Below are positions 24,478-32,665 of a stretch of 32,665 bases of DNA, piece after piece. The stretch is from Marinomonas fungiae (GTDB lineage: Bacteria > Pseudomonadota > Gammaproteobacteria > Pseudomonadales > Marinomonadaceae), in the NCBI RefSeq assembly GCF_001418205.1, contig NZ_LIQF01000007.1, forward strand, positions 1-32,665, in the 5' to 3' direction. Below the pieces are notes generated by a model. The model saw nothing but the letters and a program-made list of their open reading frames with translations, was not told the DNA's origin and searched no databases. The first letter of the stretch is position 1; the number at the start of each line of letters is the position of its first letter. The translations under genes were made by a program, and so were the position numbers.

Positions 24478-25989
24478 TTATTTCATGGCGTAGGCTTCAC
24501 CGGCGGTGTAAGAGTTAGCTTCACCAGCGTCATCAAATGTTGTGATGGTTTCGCCTTGTCTCTTCCATTCCTCTTGCTCTTCAGCAGTGGCTTTTGGTGA
24601 GAACAAACCTAGTTGTGCGTAGCACAGACCCAATACTGGCGAGATCCAACATGCAAACGCCAATGGAATGTATAGAAGGTTTTCAAAGTTACCATCACCG
24701 ATGCTTAGGCCTAGGGCAGTGATGACAAAAGCACCACCTGCGTTCCAAGGAATCAAAGGAGAGATCAATGTGCCGCCTTCTTCTGTCGCGCGTGACAAAT
24801 TCAGTGTTGAGTACTTCATGCCACGGTAAACAGGAGCGTACATACGGCCTGGCAGCGCGATCGACAAGTACGGGTCGCCAGCGACAAGGTTCGTCGCTAC
24901 TGATGTAAAGGTAGCCGAGGTTTGTAGGCCACGGAAGGTACGTACTTTGGACATAATAGCGCTAATGATGGCTTCTAGACAGCCTGTCTTCTCAAGCGCA
25001 CCACCGAAAGCCAACGCGATCAGAATCATCGAAATGGTCCACATCATTGACTGTACACCGCCACGGTTTAGTAGGCTGTTAATCTCAGCCGATGCGGTTT
25101 CGATTGAGTAACCACTGTTGGCAAACGTCAACACTTCGTACAGGCTAGCGCCTTGAACAAACATGGCGGTAACTGCACCAGCTACCACACCAGCAAAAAG
25201 CGATGGCAGTGGCGGCATACGCATAATCGCAAGCACAATGACGATTAGAGCAGGCAGCAGCAACCAAGCTGAGATATCGAAGTTAGCCTGAAGGGCAGAA
25301 GTGATGGACGTAATACGATCAAATGAGGCGCTGCCATCACCGATCAGAGTAAAGCCTGCAACAAGGTAAATCACCAATGCGATCAGCATAGAAGGGATGG
25401 TGGTAGGCATCATGTTCTTAATGTGAGAGAACAAATCGGTACCAGTGACCGCTGGGGCAAGGTTTGTGGTATCTGAAAGAGGCGACACCTTGTCACCAAA
25501 GAACGCACCAGAGACAACCGCACCAGCCGTCCAATACATGGGAATATCAAAGCCTGCGCCAATCCCCATCAATGCAAGACCAACCGTACCGACCGTACCC
25601 CAAGATGTACCAAGAGAAACCGATACCACCGAACAGAGGATCATGGCTGCCGCTAGGAAAATCTGCGGTGAAAGGATAGTTAGGCCGTAATAAATCAGCG
25701 TTGGGACGGTACCACTGGCGATCCAAACGCCGACAATCATGCCCACAAGAATCAAAATAGCGATGGAAGGAAGACCTACGAAAACAACATGCAACATGCC
25801 TTTCTCAATGTCTTTCCATTTAAAGCCCAGCTTAATGCCGACAAGGCCAGTAATCGCCACTCCAATGGCTAATGGAATGTGTGGCGTGAAGTCGCCGAAA
25901 TAGAAAATCTGAATGCCCAGAATGATTAGCGTCAGTACGACGGGAATCAATGCCAGACCAAAGCTCGGTGTTTGCACCTTATTCGCCAT
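24478..25989 (-). CDS. nhaC: Na+/H+ antiporter NhaC
   Basis: A 503-residue inner-membrane antiporter that would exchange cytoplasmic Na+ for H+ in salt and pH homeostasis. It has about 11-12 spans. The NhaC signature is SVSLGTSWGTVGTVGLALMGIG, followed by VVSGAFFGDKVSPLSDTTNLAPAV, both with the conserved Gly/Ser/Thr and Asp residues. EEGGTLISPLIPWNAGGAFV lies in the second half. The ATG at 25989 has a good ribosome binding site (GGTAGGATTT). The cytoplasmic C-terminus is acidic. It lies upstream of and divergent from the two-component operon, with 639 bp between. Some NhaC homologues exchange malate/lactate or other solutes, so ion specificity is inference. Confidence 0.92.
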   Translation of the reverse strand: MANKVQTPSFGLALIPVVLTLIILGIQIFYFGDFTPHIPLAIGVAITGLVGIKLGFKWKDIEKGMLHVVFVGLPSIAILILVGMIVGVWIASGTVPTLIYYGLTILSPQIFLAAAMILCSVVSVSLGTSWGTVGTVGLALMGIGAGFDIPMYWTAGAVVSGAFFGDKVSPLSDTTNLAPAVTGTDLFSHIKNMMPTTIPSMLIALVIYLVAGFTLIGDGSASFDRITSITSALQANFDISAWLLLPALIVIVLAIMRMPPLPSLFAGVVAGAVTAMFVQGASLYEVLTFANSGYSIETASAEINSLLNRGGVQSMMWTISMILIALAFGGALEKTGCLEAIISAIMSKVRTFRGLQTSATFTSVATNLVAGDPYLSIALPGRMYAPVYRGMKYSTLNLSRATEEGGTLISPLIPWNAGGAFVITALGLSIGDGNFENLLYIPLAFACWISPVLGLCYAQLGLFSPKATAEEQEEWKRQGETITTFDDAGEANSYTAGEAYAMK

Positions 25990-26628
25990 AAATCCTACCT
26001 GTTCCTTACCTTGTTATTGGGGGTTGAACTGTTCGATAAACAGCTCGACGCATTTTTGTAAGGTCAAGTTTTAACAACTCGGAGCCAGTATTTCTCAAAC
26101 AGGTCGTAATACTTTGTATGAACAATGTGACGCGAAAAAGTCCATATCAGAGGGATTTATGGGCCTAGAAAGGCGCTTGGCAAAGATATTTGCCTTGGGC
26201 ATAGAGTGAACTGAACCGTACAGATTCAAGCGAATAGTTGACGGACTTTGCACCAAAATGAGCCTTCTGTCCCCCTGATTTAAGCGCTTGGAAAATCAAG
26301 TGTCTGCTTTGTAAGAGCCGACTGGGCTGGTGTGCACCAATATGAAGCAAAAGTTAACGGGTGTGATTGCTGGTGAGGCGTGAGAGGTAATAGATTGCGC
26401 AGTCACTGAGAACGCATTTTTACGCTTCGATGTGCTCCATTGATCTGCTTTCTACATGTGTGGGTGGTGTGTTTACAACTCGGCTTCATGTTTACATCTT
26501 GTTCACAAATGGCGCTGATTGTGACGCTTATCTTTTAGCACCTGAGTTGTTATAGTCCTATTTCATCACAGCCGCATGACGGCATTATGACCAACGCTTC
26601 TTTTCTATTGTGAAACAGTAATCAGACC
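25990..26628. other. Long intergenic region between nhaC and the two-component operon
   Basis: 639 bp without a convincing gene; a 61-codon minus-strand frame at 26165-26350 has no ribosome binding site support and reads as unstructured. Contents I can name are a perfect inverted repeat GGCAAA-GATA-TTTGCC at 26179-26194, a palindrome AAGCGCTT at 26282-26289, three TGTTYACA direct repeats at 26470-26507, and a TATAGT -10-like element at 26551-26556. The unusual length for this compact window hints at an unseen small RNA or extended regulation. Confidence 0.5.
26470..26507 (+). promoter_or_regulatory. Three TGTTYACA direct repeats (candidate response-regulator boxes)
   Basis: TGTTTACA at 26470 and 26489 and TGTTCACA at 26500 have start-to-start distances of 19 and 11 bases, the one- or two-turn spacing OmpR-class regulators use. 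They resemble the core of the E. coli TorR decamer CTGTTCATAT. They sit about 45-80 bp upstream of a TATAGT -10-like element (26551-26556) and 122 bp upstream of the regulator start. Autoregulation by the operon's own regulator is the simplest reading. Confidence 0.5.
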
Positions 26629-27369
26629 ATGCTGACATCGGAAATCAAAATTCTAGTAGTGGACGACTCAAGCGTCACTCGTGAAACATTACAAAGCTAC
26701 TTTGCCGCGGAAGGCTACAGCGCCGAAGGGGTGGAAACGGCCGAAGCGGCGGAGAAGCGTCTTGCTGAAGATAAGTTTGATTTGGTGCTGCTGGACATTC
26801 GTTTGCCCGGTAAAGATGGCCTAACACTGACCCGAGAACTGCGCTCTCGCTCCGAGATCGGCATTATTCTGGTGACAGGCAAACAAGATGAAATAGATCG
26901 CATTATTGGCCTCGAATGTGGTGCGGATGAATACGTAAGTAAGCCGTTTAATCCTCGCGAAATTCTCGCTCGAGGTAAAAACCTCATCCGCCGAGTACAG
27001 GCCCAGCGTGCTCTTGATAAACCTAGCGATGAGATCGTGGTGCGTAATTTAGGGCCTTGGCAACTGGACACATCGCGTCGTGTACTGCTGAAGTCCGACC
27101 GCTCGGTTACGCAGCTAACCGAAGGCGAGTTCCAGTTATTGCTGACGCTGATGGAAAACGAAGGGACGCCATTGACCCGTGATCAGCTAATGGATCGTAT
27201 TAAAAACCGCACATGGAACGCTACCGACCGTACCATTGACGTATTGATTGGCCGAATTCGCCGCAAATTAGCGGAAGATCCTAACTGCCCTCAAATGATC
27301 ATCACCGTTCATGGTGTTGGCTATTTATTTAGTCAGTCCTCAACCGAAGATGAACCATGCGCGCCGTAA
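26629..27369 (+). CDS. OmpR/PhoB-family response regulator (TorR-like)
   Basis: A 246-residue two-component regulator. The receiver domain (1-120) has the acidic pair Asp12-Asp13, the phosphoacceptor Asp56 in LVLLDIRLPGKDG, Thr83 and Lys105. A linker is followed by a winged-helix DNA-binding domain (about 140-240), with LTEGEFQLLLTLMENEGTPLTRDQL and the recognition region RTIDVLIGRIRRKLAEDP. The length and the conserved linker recall TorR/ArcA. It overlaps the following periplasmic-protein gene by 13 bases, and that one overlaps the hybrid kinase by 4, so the three are one translational unit. It is probably phosphorylated by that kinase through the HPt domain. No strong ribosome binding site precedes the ATG. 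Confidence 0.92.
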   Translation: MLTSEIKILVVDDSSVTRETLQSYFAAEGYSAEGVETAEAAEKRLAEDKFDLVLLDIRLPGKDGLTLTRELRSRSEIGIILVTGKQDEIDRIIGLECGADEYVSKPFNPREILARGKNLIRRVQAQRALDKPSDEIVVRNLGPWQLDTSRRVLLKSDRSVTQLTEGEFQLLLTLMENEGTPLTRDQLMDRIKNRTWNATDRTIDVLIGRIRRKLAEDPNCPQMIITVHGVGYLFSQSSTEDEPCAP

Positions 27370-28178
27370 TCCTCGCGCTAAGTCTTTTGTTATCAAATGC
27401 TGCGATTTGGGCGGCTGAATCACAGAGTCCAGCGCCCCAAGCCACCCATTTAACGGTGCGACTGTGTGGCACAACTGCTTACCCACCGAACTCTTGGATT
27501 GCCCCTAGTGGACGCGTAGAGGGTGTCAATGCAATGGTGGTACGCACCTTGATGACCAGATTTGGCATTACGGTGGATGATCAGCAAAACAGTAACTGGC
27601 AGCGCTGTTTAAAGGAAATAGAGTTGGGCAATGTGGATGTGCTGACTGGGTTTCGTAACGAGCAACGTGCTCAGTATATGGCTTATCTCGATACGCCGAT
27701 TGTTAAAGAAGACATCAACTTATTTTACCCTGCGAACCAGCCAGTCGAATTTCAAGGGTGGGAAAGTCTCACTGGGCTTCGGGTCGGCGTGTTGATGGGG
27801 GACAGTTTTGGTGATCGCGCGGACGCGGCTTTGAATCAATATTTGAGTCTTGAGTGGGTATCGAGTCAACACCAAAATTTATTAAAGCTCGCGGATAATC
27901 GTTTAGATGTGGTGCCGATGGGCAGGCTTTCTGGGCAATTACAAATCGATGCCCTAGGGTTAACCGAAAAGATTGGTTCAACGGCGACGGATGTGAGCGA
28001 TTATTGGTATGTGGGCATCTCTAAAAAATCCCCGCTAATGCAGTGGTATCCCGAATTAAATCGAGCGTTGGCTGAGCTCTTATCCGATGCCACGTTTGTC
28101 TCTGAGGGGGTTCGCCAACAACGTGCCCTCTATCTACAAACCATGGCTCGAATGCCTCTGCGTCAGGGGCTTCCATGA
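27357..28178 (+). CDS. Periplasmic solute-binding protein, SBP_bac_3 type, likely sensor partner of the kinase
   Basis: A 273-residue exported protein. The signal peptide covers about residues 1-20 (ending AIWAA-ES). The mature part shows the family-3 fold: a beta strand [17 protein letters not shown], then [37 protein letters not shown], and in lobe two [15 protein letters not shown] and [12 protein letters not shown]. Two cysteines (in VRLCG and WQRCL) may form a disulphide. No permease or ATPase is nearby. Instead the gene is locked between a response regulator and a hybrid kinase by overlaps of 13 and 4 bases. This suggests the protein reports ligand to the kinase, as TorT does for TorS, rather than feeding a transporter. 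That role is inference. Confidence 0.85.
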   Translation: MRAVILALSLLLSNAAIWAAESQSPAPQATHLTVRLCGTTAYPPNSWIAPSGRVEGVNAMVVRTLMTRFGITVDDQQNSNWQRCLKEIELGNVDVLTGFRNEQRAQYMAYLDTPIVKEDINLFYPANQPVEFQGWESLTGLRVGVLMGDSFGDRADAALNQYLSLEWVSSQHQNLLKLADNRLDVVPMGRLSGQLQIDALGLTEKIGSTATDVSDYWYVGISKKSPLMQWYPELNRALAELLSDATFVSEGVRQQRALYLQTMARMPLRQGLP

Positions 28179-30499
28179 GTCAGTCGTCTTGGTTTCATAA
28201 AATGATCGGCTATAAGCAAGCCCATCCGCTGGCTTATCGAATCTTTATCCAGCTGATTACCCTAAGTCTATTATTGGCGCTGGTGTCAACCAGCATACAG
28301 GTCTACAACGAATACCGCCGTGAGCGGGTGGCATTACAACAGCAAACGGATTTTATTACCTCCTCTCATATAGAGGGGATTCGCAAAGGCCTATGGGACT
28401 TGGATCGTGAGCAATTATTGCTACAGCTTAAAGGCATTATGAACTTCTCCAACGTCAATGCCGTTATGCTTCACGCGGTAGATTGGGGAGAAGACATCGT
28501 GGTGGGCGATGCGCCTGAAAATCTGGCGCAAGCCTACGGTACGACCTTTGATATTTATTACATTGATCGAACCGGTCATCAGACAGATCGTCTATTGGGC
28601 GAGCTGACGGTGTATCACGATATGGCCGCTATCCAGTCGCGTTTATTGCGCTCAGCCCTTGAGATTGCCTTATTTCAGAGTGGCTTAGTGCTGATTAATG
28701 GTCTGTTATTGCTGCTCATTGTGCATTTTATGGTGACTCGCCATCTGGAATATATGTCTCGCTATGCTCGGCGCATCGGAGCGGGGAATCTAAAACAACA
28801 GCTCATCTTGCCTTATAAGAAAAAAACGTCCACCGACGATGAATTGGACTCCGTCGTCAATGCTCTGAATGACATGCGTGAAGCAATTCTGGAAGACATC
28901 AAACAGAAAGATCAAATTGAAGCAGAGTTACGCTATCACCGTGATCAGTTGCAAGAGCAAGTTGCCCGTCGAACACAGCGATTACAAGATGCCAAAGAAG
29001 CCGCGGAGCAGGCCAACCTAGCAAAAAGCCAATTCTTAGCGACCATGAGTCATGAGATTAAAACGCCACTGAATGGCATTTTAGGAACGGTCGAACTGTT
29101 GCAGCGACATAATCCTGATTCCGCCGCACAGGATAAGCTGAATGCCATTTATCAATCCGGTGATGCGTTACTAGAGATATTAAATGGCTTGCTGGATTAT
29201 GCCCGCCTAGAAGAAGGCATGTATCGCCCCGAAATCAGCACCTTTTCGATCCGTGAATTGGTCGACGCAACCTGTCTTTTGTTTGCCGCCCAAGCGCAAG
29301 CGCAACAAAGTGACATCAAGGTACAGATCAGTGATGCATTAGCAGAGCGTTATTACGGTGGTGCAGGCGCACTGCGTCAGATTCTGTCGAACTTAGTCTC
29401 GAATGCCATCAAGTTCACCCAAGCGGGCACCATCACGATTAGTGTTATGCCGGCAAACGACCCAGATCACAGCGATGGCGTGTTTTTCGAAGTAGAAGAC
29501 ACGGGCATTGGTATTCCGGAACACTACCAAACGCAAATCTTTGAACGTTTTAGCCAAGCAGATGACAGCATCACCCGCCGTTTTGGTGGAACCGGTCTTG
29601 GGCTTGCGATTACCGCGCAATTAGTGAGCGTGTTGCAAGGTGAGATCGGCGTGTCCAGCGAGGAGGGGCGCGGCAGTTTGTTTTGGTTCTATGTGCCGCT
29701 CAAAGCCGATTTAGGTGAGCCAGAAGTCCTTTCTCATGATCAAACAAGCTTGCCTGCCTTGCCGCCAATGAACATCTTGCTAGTGGAAGACACTCCCATT
29801 AATCAGGCGGTAACCACAGAGATCCTGATGCAGGACGGGCATCAGGTGACCTTGGCGCAAGAAGGCGCTGAAGCGCTGAATGCGGTGCAAAGGCAGCGCT
29901 TTGATCTGATATTAATGGATATTCATTTGCCAAACATGAGTGGCTTAGACGTGGCGCGACGCATCCGAGCAACGCCGGGTTATAACCAAATGACGCCCAT
30001 CGTTGCGCTCACGGCGGATGTGCAGCCTAGTAAGGTCCAGCAATGTCACGAAGCAGGCATCAAAGCCGTGTTGCCGAAGCCGTTTAAGCAAGATCGGCTG
30101 CATCAGGTATTACGCTCCCATGTCACCGAGCCGATGGCAGTCGATCCGTCGAAAGAGGTTTCAGCGCTCTTGGATATGGAGCTGATTCAGTCGCATCGCT
30201 CAGCCTTAGGGGGGCAACGATTGGCAACACTTGTGACTCACCTGCAGTCTTCCATGGCATTAGGCTTAAGTGAGCTTAAGCAAATGCAACGTGAACAAGA
30301 TGACTATGAGATGGCAGAAATTGCGCACCGTTTGGCGGGGGATGCTGACGCTCTAGGGGCGGTGCAATTGTCTTGTTTGCTGCGTACCTTGGAAGCCGGT
30401 GCGCGGGACAACGACGTGGACCTCATACAAGAAACAATGGCGCAATTAACACTGTGTATTGAACAAACCATAGCGGAACTGAAACAGGCGCAAGACTAA
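28175..30499 (+). CDS. Hybrid sensor histidine kinase with HisKA, HATPase, REC and HPt domains
   Basis: A 774-residue inner-membrane kinase with TorS/ArcB-like phosphorelay architecture. TM1 is about 21-43. The periplasmic sensor is about 44-160, only some 115 residues, with [20 protein letters not shown]2 is about 163-190, followed by HAMP and coiled coil to 285. The HisKA phosphoacceptor is His293 in [15 protein letters not shown]. The HATPase spans about 395-515 (N box with Asn406 and Asn410, [16 protein letters not shown] from 471). The internal receiver has Asp582 in LILMDIHLP. The C-terminal HPt domain has His718 in [14 protein letters not shown], where Ala replaces the Lys that commonly follows. 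The small sensor domain fits a design where the neighbouring binding protein supplies ligand recognition. The start overlaps the preceding stop by 4 bases. Confidence 0.93.
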   Translation: MSQSSWFHKMIGYKQAHPLAYRIFIQLITLSLLLALVSTSIQVYNEYRRERVALQQQTDFITSSHIEGIRKGLWDLDREQLLLQLKGIMNFSNVNAVMLHAVDWGEDIVVGDAPENLAQAYGTTFDIYYIDRTGHQTDRLLGELTVYHDMAAIQSRLLRSALEIALFQSGLVLINGLLLLLIVHFMVTRHLEYMSRYARRIGAGNLKQQLILPYKKKTSTDDELDSVVNALNDMREAILEDIKQKDQIEAELRYHRDQLQEQVARRTQRLQDAKEAAEQANLAKSQFLATMSHEIKTPLNGILGTVELLQRHNPDSAAQDKLNAIYQSGDALLEILNGLLDYARLEEGMYRPEISTFSIRELVDATCLLFAAQAQAQQSDIKVQISDALAERYYGGAGALRQILSNLVSNAIKFTQAGTITISVMPANDPDHSDGVFFEVEDTGIGIPEHYQTQIFERFSQADDSITRRFGGTGLGLAITAQLVSVLQGEIGVSSEEGRGSLFWFYVPLKADLGEPEVLSHDQTSLPALPPMNILLVEDTPINQAVTTEILMQDGHQVTLAQEGAEALNAVQRQRFDLILMDIHLPNMSGLDVARRIRATPGYNQMTPIVALTADVQPSKVQQCHEAGIKAVLPKPFKQDRLHQVLRSHVTEPMAVDPSKEVSALLDMELIQSHRSALGGQRLATLVTHLQSSMALGLSELKQMQREQDDYEMAEIAHRLAGDADALGAVQLSCLLRTLEAGARDNDVDLIQETMAQLTLCIEQTIAELKQAQD

Positions 30500-30575
30500 A
30501 GGCTATAGGCCCCAGCGCAAGGTAAGAAGTTCTATTTCTGCTGCTTTTTAACAAGATCAAGAGAGAATAAGAATA

Positions 30576-31475
30576 ATGTCAACTATGGATTCGGCGACGA
30601 AGTCGGGCATTCTTTATGGTGTCTCGGCCTATTTACTGTGGGCGTTTGCCCCTCTGTATTTCAAAACCATTGATCATGTTCCTGCGCTAGATATTCTTTC
30701 GCATCGGATTCTATGGTCTTTTGTGATCGTTGTTGTGTTGCTGCTTGTGCTTGGCAAATGGCGCGATCTTAAGGCAGCGTTGAGCAAGCGTGTGCTACTT
30801 GCCATGTTGGTATCTGCTTTGTTGATCGCCTTGAACTGGGGCACCTATATTTATGCGGTGAACAGTCACCAATTACTGAGTGCCAGTTTGGGGTATTACA
30901 TCAATCCACTGGTGAGTATCGTCTTAGGCATGATCTTTTTTAAAGATCGTTTAGATCGACCGAAACAACTAGCTGCTTGGTTGTGTTTATTGGCTGTGGT
31001 GTTTGAAGTGGTGCAGTTTGGTCGCCTGCCTTGGATTGCACTGACATTGGCGTTAAGTTTCGGCTTATACGGTCTTGTTCGTAAGAAAATTGCAGTCGAC
31101 AGCTTCACTGGAATGACCTTAGAGACCGCTATATTACTGCCTTATGCATTGCTTCAACTGCATTGGTTTGGCACGGATATTGGTTTTATGCAGGAGGGGG
31201 AATGGACATCAAGCCTGTTATTGATGGCGGCAGGTCCGGTGACCATGGTGCCATTAATGTGCTTTGCGGCGGCAGCCAATCGCGTCAGCTTGGTAACATT
31301 AGGCTTTTTCCAGTACATCGGCCCAAGTTCGATGTTTGTGCTGGCGGTGTTTCTTTATGACGAACCCTTTAGCAGCGCTAAACTGGTGACCTTTGGTCTA
31401 ATTTGGATGGCTTTGGTTATCTTGGTGATCAGCTCTATTAAGCAACTGCGTCGACAGCGCAACTTGATCACGTAA
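30576..31475 (+). CDS. rarD: RarD, EamA-family transporter
   Basis: A 299-residue inner-membrane protein with ten predicted spans, of the RarD branch of the drug/metabolite transporter superfamily. The N-terminal segment GILYGVSAYLLWAFAPLYFKTIDHVPALDILSHR is characteristic. So are LNWGTYIYAVNSHQLLSASLGYYINPLVSI in the first repeat and FFQYIGPSSMF in the second. The ATG follows AAGAGAGAATAAG. It is separated from the kinase by 76 bp and may have its own promoter. RarD proteins are named for altered chloramphenicol sensitivity; the true substrate is unsettled. Confidence 0.93.
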   Translation: MSTMDSATKSGILYGVSAYLLWAFAPLYFKTIDHVPALDILSHRILWSFVIVVVLLLVLGKWRDLKAALSKRVLLAMLVSALLIALNWGTYIYAVNSHQLLSASLGYYINPLVSIVLGMIFFKDRLDRPKQLAAWLCLLAVVFEVVQFGRLPWIALTLALSFGLYGLVRKKIAVDSFTGMTLETAILLPYALLQLHWFGTDIGFMQEGEWTSSLLLMAAGPVTMVPLMCFAAAANRVSLVTLGFFQYIGPSSMFVLAVFLYDEPFSSAKLVTFGLIWMALVILVISSIKQLRRQRNLIT

Positions 31476-31501
31476 AAAAGCCAACTCCGAAGAGTTGGCT
31501 T
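31474..31501 (-). terminator. Intrinsic terminator of the minus-strand acidic protein gene
   Basis: AAGCCAACTC (31478-31487) and GAGTTGGCTT (31492-31501) form a 10-bp stem. On the minus strand the loop reads UUCG closed by C-G, an especially stable tetraloop, and a run of T follows. It lies 27 bp beyond the stop at 31529. It can also act weakly on rarD transcripts from the left. Confidence 0.88.
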
Positions 31502-31528
31502 GGTGAAGAATCTATTCGCAGGGGAGTC

Positions 31529-32665
31529 TTAAGCGATAAAGTCTTCAGGCATTTGCTGTTGTACACCAACTAGGTAGTCGCCAGTCGCTTCAGCATTCGC
31601 ATCGGCAACACCGATAAAGTAAGTGCCAGACTCTTCTGCGGTGAACGATAGAACGCCGTCCTCATCTTCGCTGCTTAGGGCCAGAGCAAGTTCGCCTTCG
31701 GCATCGTAAATGGCTAGGTTTCCGCCTTCTAATGTCTCACTTTCGAGCGATACATCGTAAGTAGAGCCCGCAGCGAAGGAAGTAGCGAACCAATCCTCAT
31801 CACCTGCGAAGTCCAATGAACTCTCTGCGGTATTGCTAACGGCTAGGAAACTAGTGGTTAGAATGTCCGCTGATAGGTCATTTTCGTCCAGCTCTGGCAG
31901 CTCAATCACAATGGCATCTTCATCTGCTTCAACGACTGTGTCTTCTGTAGCAACGATCTCATCTGTCGTTTCAACATTGTCTTCAGCGGAAGTTTCTTCG
32001 CTTACTTGCGCTTCAGAATCTTCATCAGCTGTCGCTTCTTCATTCACATCGACGTCAGCACTGTCTTCAATGACAGTGTCTTCGCCAGTTTCCGCCACTA
32101 GCGTATCGTCTGTCGTTGTTTCATCTTCGGCGGCGGCTTCATCGTTTACTTCAGGCTCACCTTCAGCAACGGTTTCTTCTGTAGGCTCGGCATCTGTGTT
32201 GTCTTCCGTTACCACCTCTGCAGCGTCTTGATTGGTTGTATCGTCTTCTGTTTCCGTGGACTCTTCAGTCTCGGTGTTCTCATCTACGATCACATCCGCT
32301 GCATCTTGGTTTGTTGAATCATCTTCACTAGTAGGATCAGACTCTTCTGCTTCCGATGCTGTTTCTTCTGGCTCAGCATTTTCTTCAGTATCTGTTGTTT
32401 CATCAACCACTACGTCCGAGCCTTCTTCGACTTCGGTATTGTCGTCAGAATCCGAGCCCTCACCAGCGATCACTTCCGAACCATCTTGGTTGCTCGTATT
32501 GTCTTCTTCAACATCAGACTCTTCTTCTGTCGCCGGAGCCTCTTCTTCCGTGTCAGACGTGTCTTCGGTGTCAGATTCTTCACCTGAAATGACTTCTGAG
32601 CCATCTTGGTTAGTCGAGTCATCTTCGGCTTCAGTGTCGTCGCCAGTGTCTACGTCAGAACCGTC
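31529..32665 (-). CDS. Highly acidic repeat protein with PPC-like C-terminal domain (5' end outside window)
   Basis: The frame is open without a stop from 31529 to the right edge, 378 codons, so the gene is partial and its start lies outside. The first GTG inside is not a real start. About 250 residues are almost only Asp, Glu, Ser, Thr, Ala and Val, in imperfect repeats whose core is [ST]TNQD[GA][SA][ED]V[IV], seen at about 32602, 32482, 32302 and 32224, with unit lengths of 40, 60 and 26 residues. The last 110 residues form a distinct domain (FAGDEDWFATSFAAGSTYDV, LAIYDAEGELAL, SGTYFIGVAD, ATGDYLVGV) typical of bacterial pre-peptidase C-terminal (PPC) beta-sandwich domains of secreted proteins. 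It is probably exported or surface-exposed. Function and signal peptide cannot be seen. Terminator at 31474-31501. Confidence 0.8.
   Translation of the reverse strand, partial: DGSDVDTGDDTEAEDDSTNQDGSEVISGEESDTEDTSDTEEEAPATEEESDVEEDNTSNQDGSEVIAGEGSDSDDNTEVEEGSDVVVDETTDTEENAEPEETASEAEESDPTSEDDSTNQDAADVIVDENTETEESTETEDDTTNQDAAEVVTEDNTDAEPTEETVAEGEPEVNDEAAAEDETTTDDTLVAETGEDTVIEDSADVDVNEEATADEDSEAQVSEETSAEDNVETTDEIVATEDTVVEADEDAIVIELPELDENDLSADILTTSFLAVSNTAESSLDFAGDEDWFATSFAAGSTYDVSLESETLEGGNLAIYDAEGELALALSSEDEDGVLSFTAEESGTYFIGVADANAEATGDYLVGVQQQMPEDFIA
32215..32620 (-). repeat. Imperfect tandem coding repeats in the acidic protein gene
   Basis: Copies of a short DNA motif reading ATCTTGGTT on the plus strand (encoding the core NQD on the minus strand) occur at about 32602, 32482 and 32302. 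A diverged copy, GTCTTGATTGGTT, is near 32224. Spacings are 120, 180 and 78 bases, all multiples of three. The repeats probably continue beyond the right edge, since the sequence at 32650-32665 repeats the GSDV-coding motif. Confidence 0.7.

Noticed and set aside
26165..26350. 61-codon minus-strand ORF in the nhaC-regulator gap
   Set aside because: No ribosome binding site, no recognisable motif, and a composition unlike the neighbouring genes; most likely chance.
31833..32231. Ser-rich plus-strand ORF opposite the acidic protein
   Set aside because: It is the reverse complement of Asp/Glu/Thr-rich codons, which read as Ser/Val/Ala; the minus strand has the terminator and the PPC domain.
1..32665. 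CRISPR arrays, tRNA/rRNA genes, toxin-antitoxin or phage-defence systems, prophage or complete insertion sequences
   Set aside because: I looked for regular repeats with spacers, tRNA-like arms, transposase or integrase motifs and typical defence genes and found none I could support.

Overview
The window is chromosomal DNA of a Gram-negative, probably marine, gammaproteobacterium. The evidence is an EptA-type lipid A phosphoethanolamine transferase, RsmC, EmrAB, PCuAC, a membrane PQQ dehydrogenase, two NhaC-superfamily antiporters and a TorS-like tripartite kinase. Base composition is moderate (upper 40s % GC by eye). The gene set resembles Oceanospirillales/Marinomonas-type or Vibrio-related genomes, but the genus cannot be fixed from the sequence alone. 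I saw no rRNA, tRNA, CRISPR array, complete insertion sequence or prophage.

Layout, left to right. (1) 166-5888: an amino-acid uptake and sensing cluster. A MurR/RpiR regulator and a chemoreceptor lie on the minus strand. Divergent from them is a four-gene polar amino-acid ABC transporter (binding protein, two permeases, ATPase) behind a near-consensus sigma-54 promoter flanked by GTTTCA/TGAAAC half-sites. (2) 6092-8693: an orphan Flp-type pilin, a GT9 (heptosyltransferase-like) glycosyltransferase, a small membrane-anchored unknown protein and a YpeA-like acetyltransferase. (3) 8839-11881: a MarR-EmrA-EmrB efflux operon with a perfect inverted repeat over its promoter. (4) 11972-14744: a DUF2946-like protein, the PCuAC periplasmic copper chaperone, a gamma-glutamylcyclotransferase-like protein and RsmC. 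(5) 14770-18052: eptA, preceded by an exact PmrA box, and a divergent polytopic membrane protein. The mirror image of the PmrA box faces the second gene, and a 27-codon ORF lies between. (6) 18072-25989: a TVP38/VTT-flavoprotein oxidoreductase fusion, a PQQ-dependent glucose/quinate-type dehydrogenase, and two convergent NhaC-superfamily antiporters that share a symmetric terminator. (7) 26629-30499: an overlapping three-gene signalling operon (OmpR-type regulator, solute-binding protein, hybrid kinase) behind a 639-bp intergenic region with three TGTTYACA direct repeats. (8) 30576-32665: RarD, and the 3' part of a very acidic repeat protein with a PPC-like C-terminal domain that runs off the right edge.

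Most of the window concerns the cell envelope and its exchange with the environment: uptake, efflux, ion antiport, periplasmic oxidation, LPS modification and sensing. The most interesting points are regulatory: the sigma-54 promoter with its palindromes, the mirrored PmrA boxes, and the TorTRS-like operon in which an SBP_bac_3 protein sits beside the kinase. The acidic repeat protein and the orphan pilin next to a GT9 enzyme are the least understood gene products.
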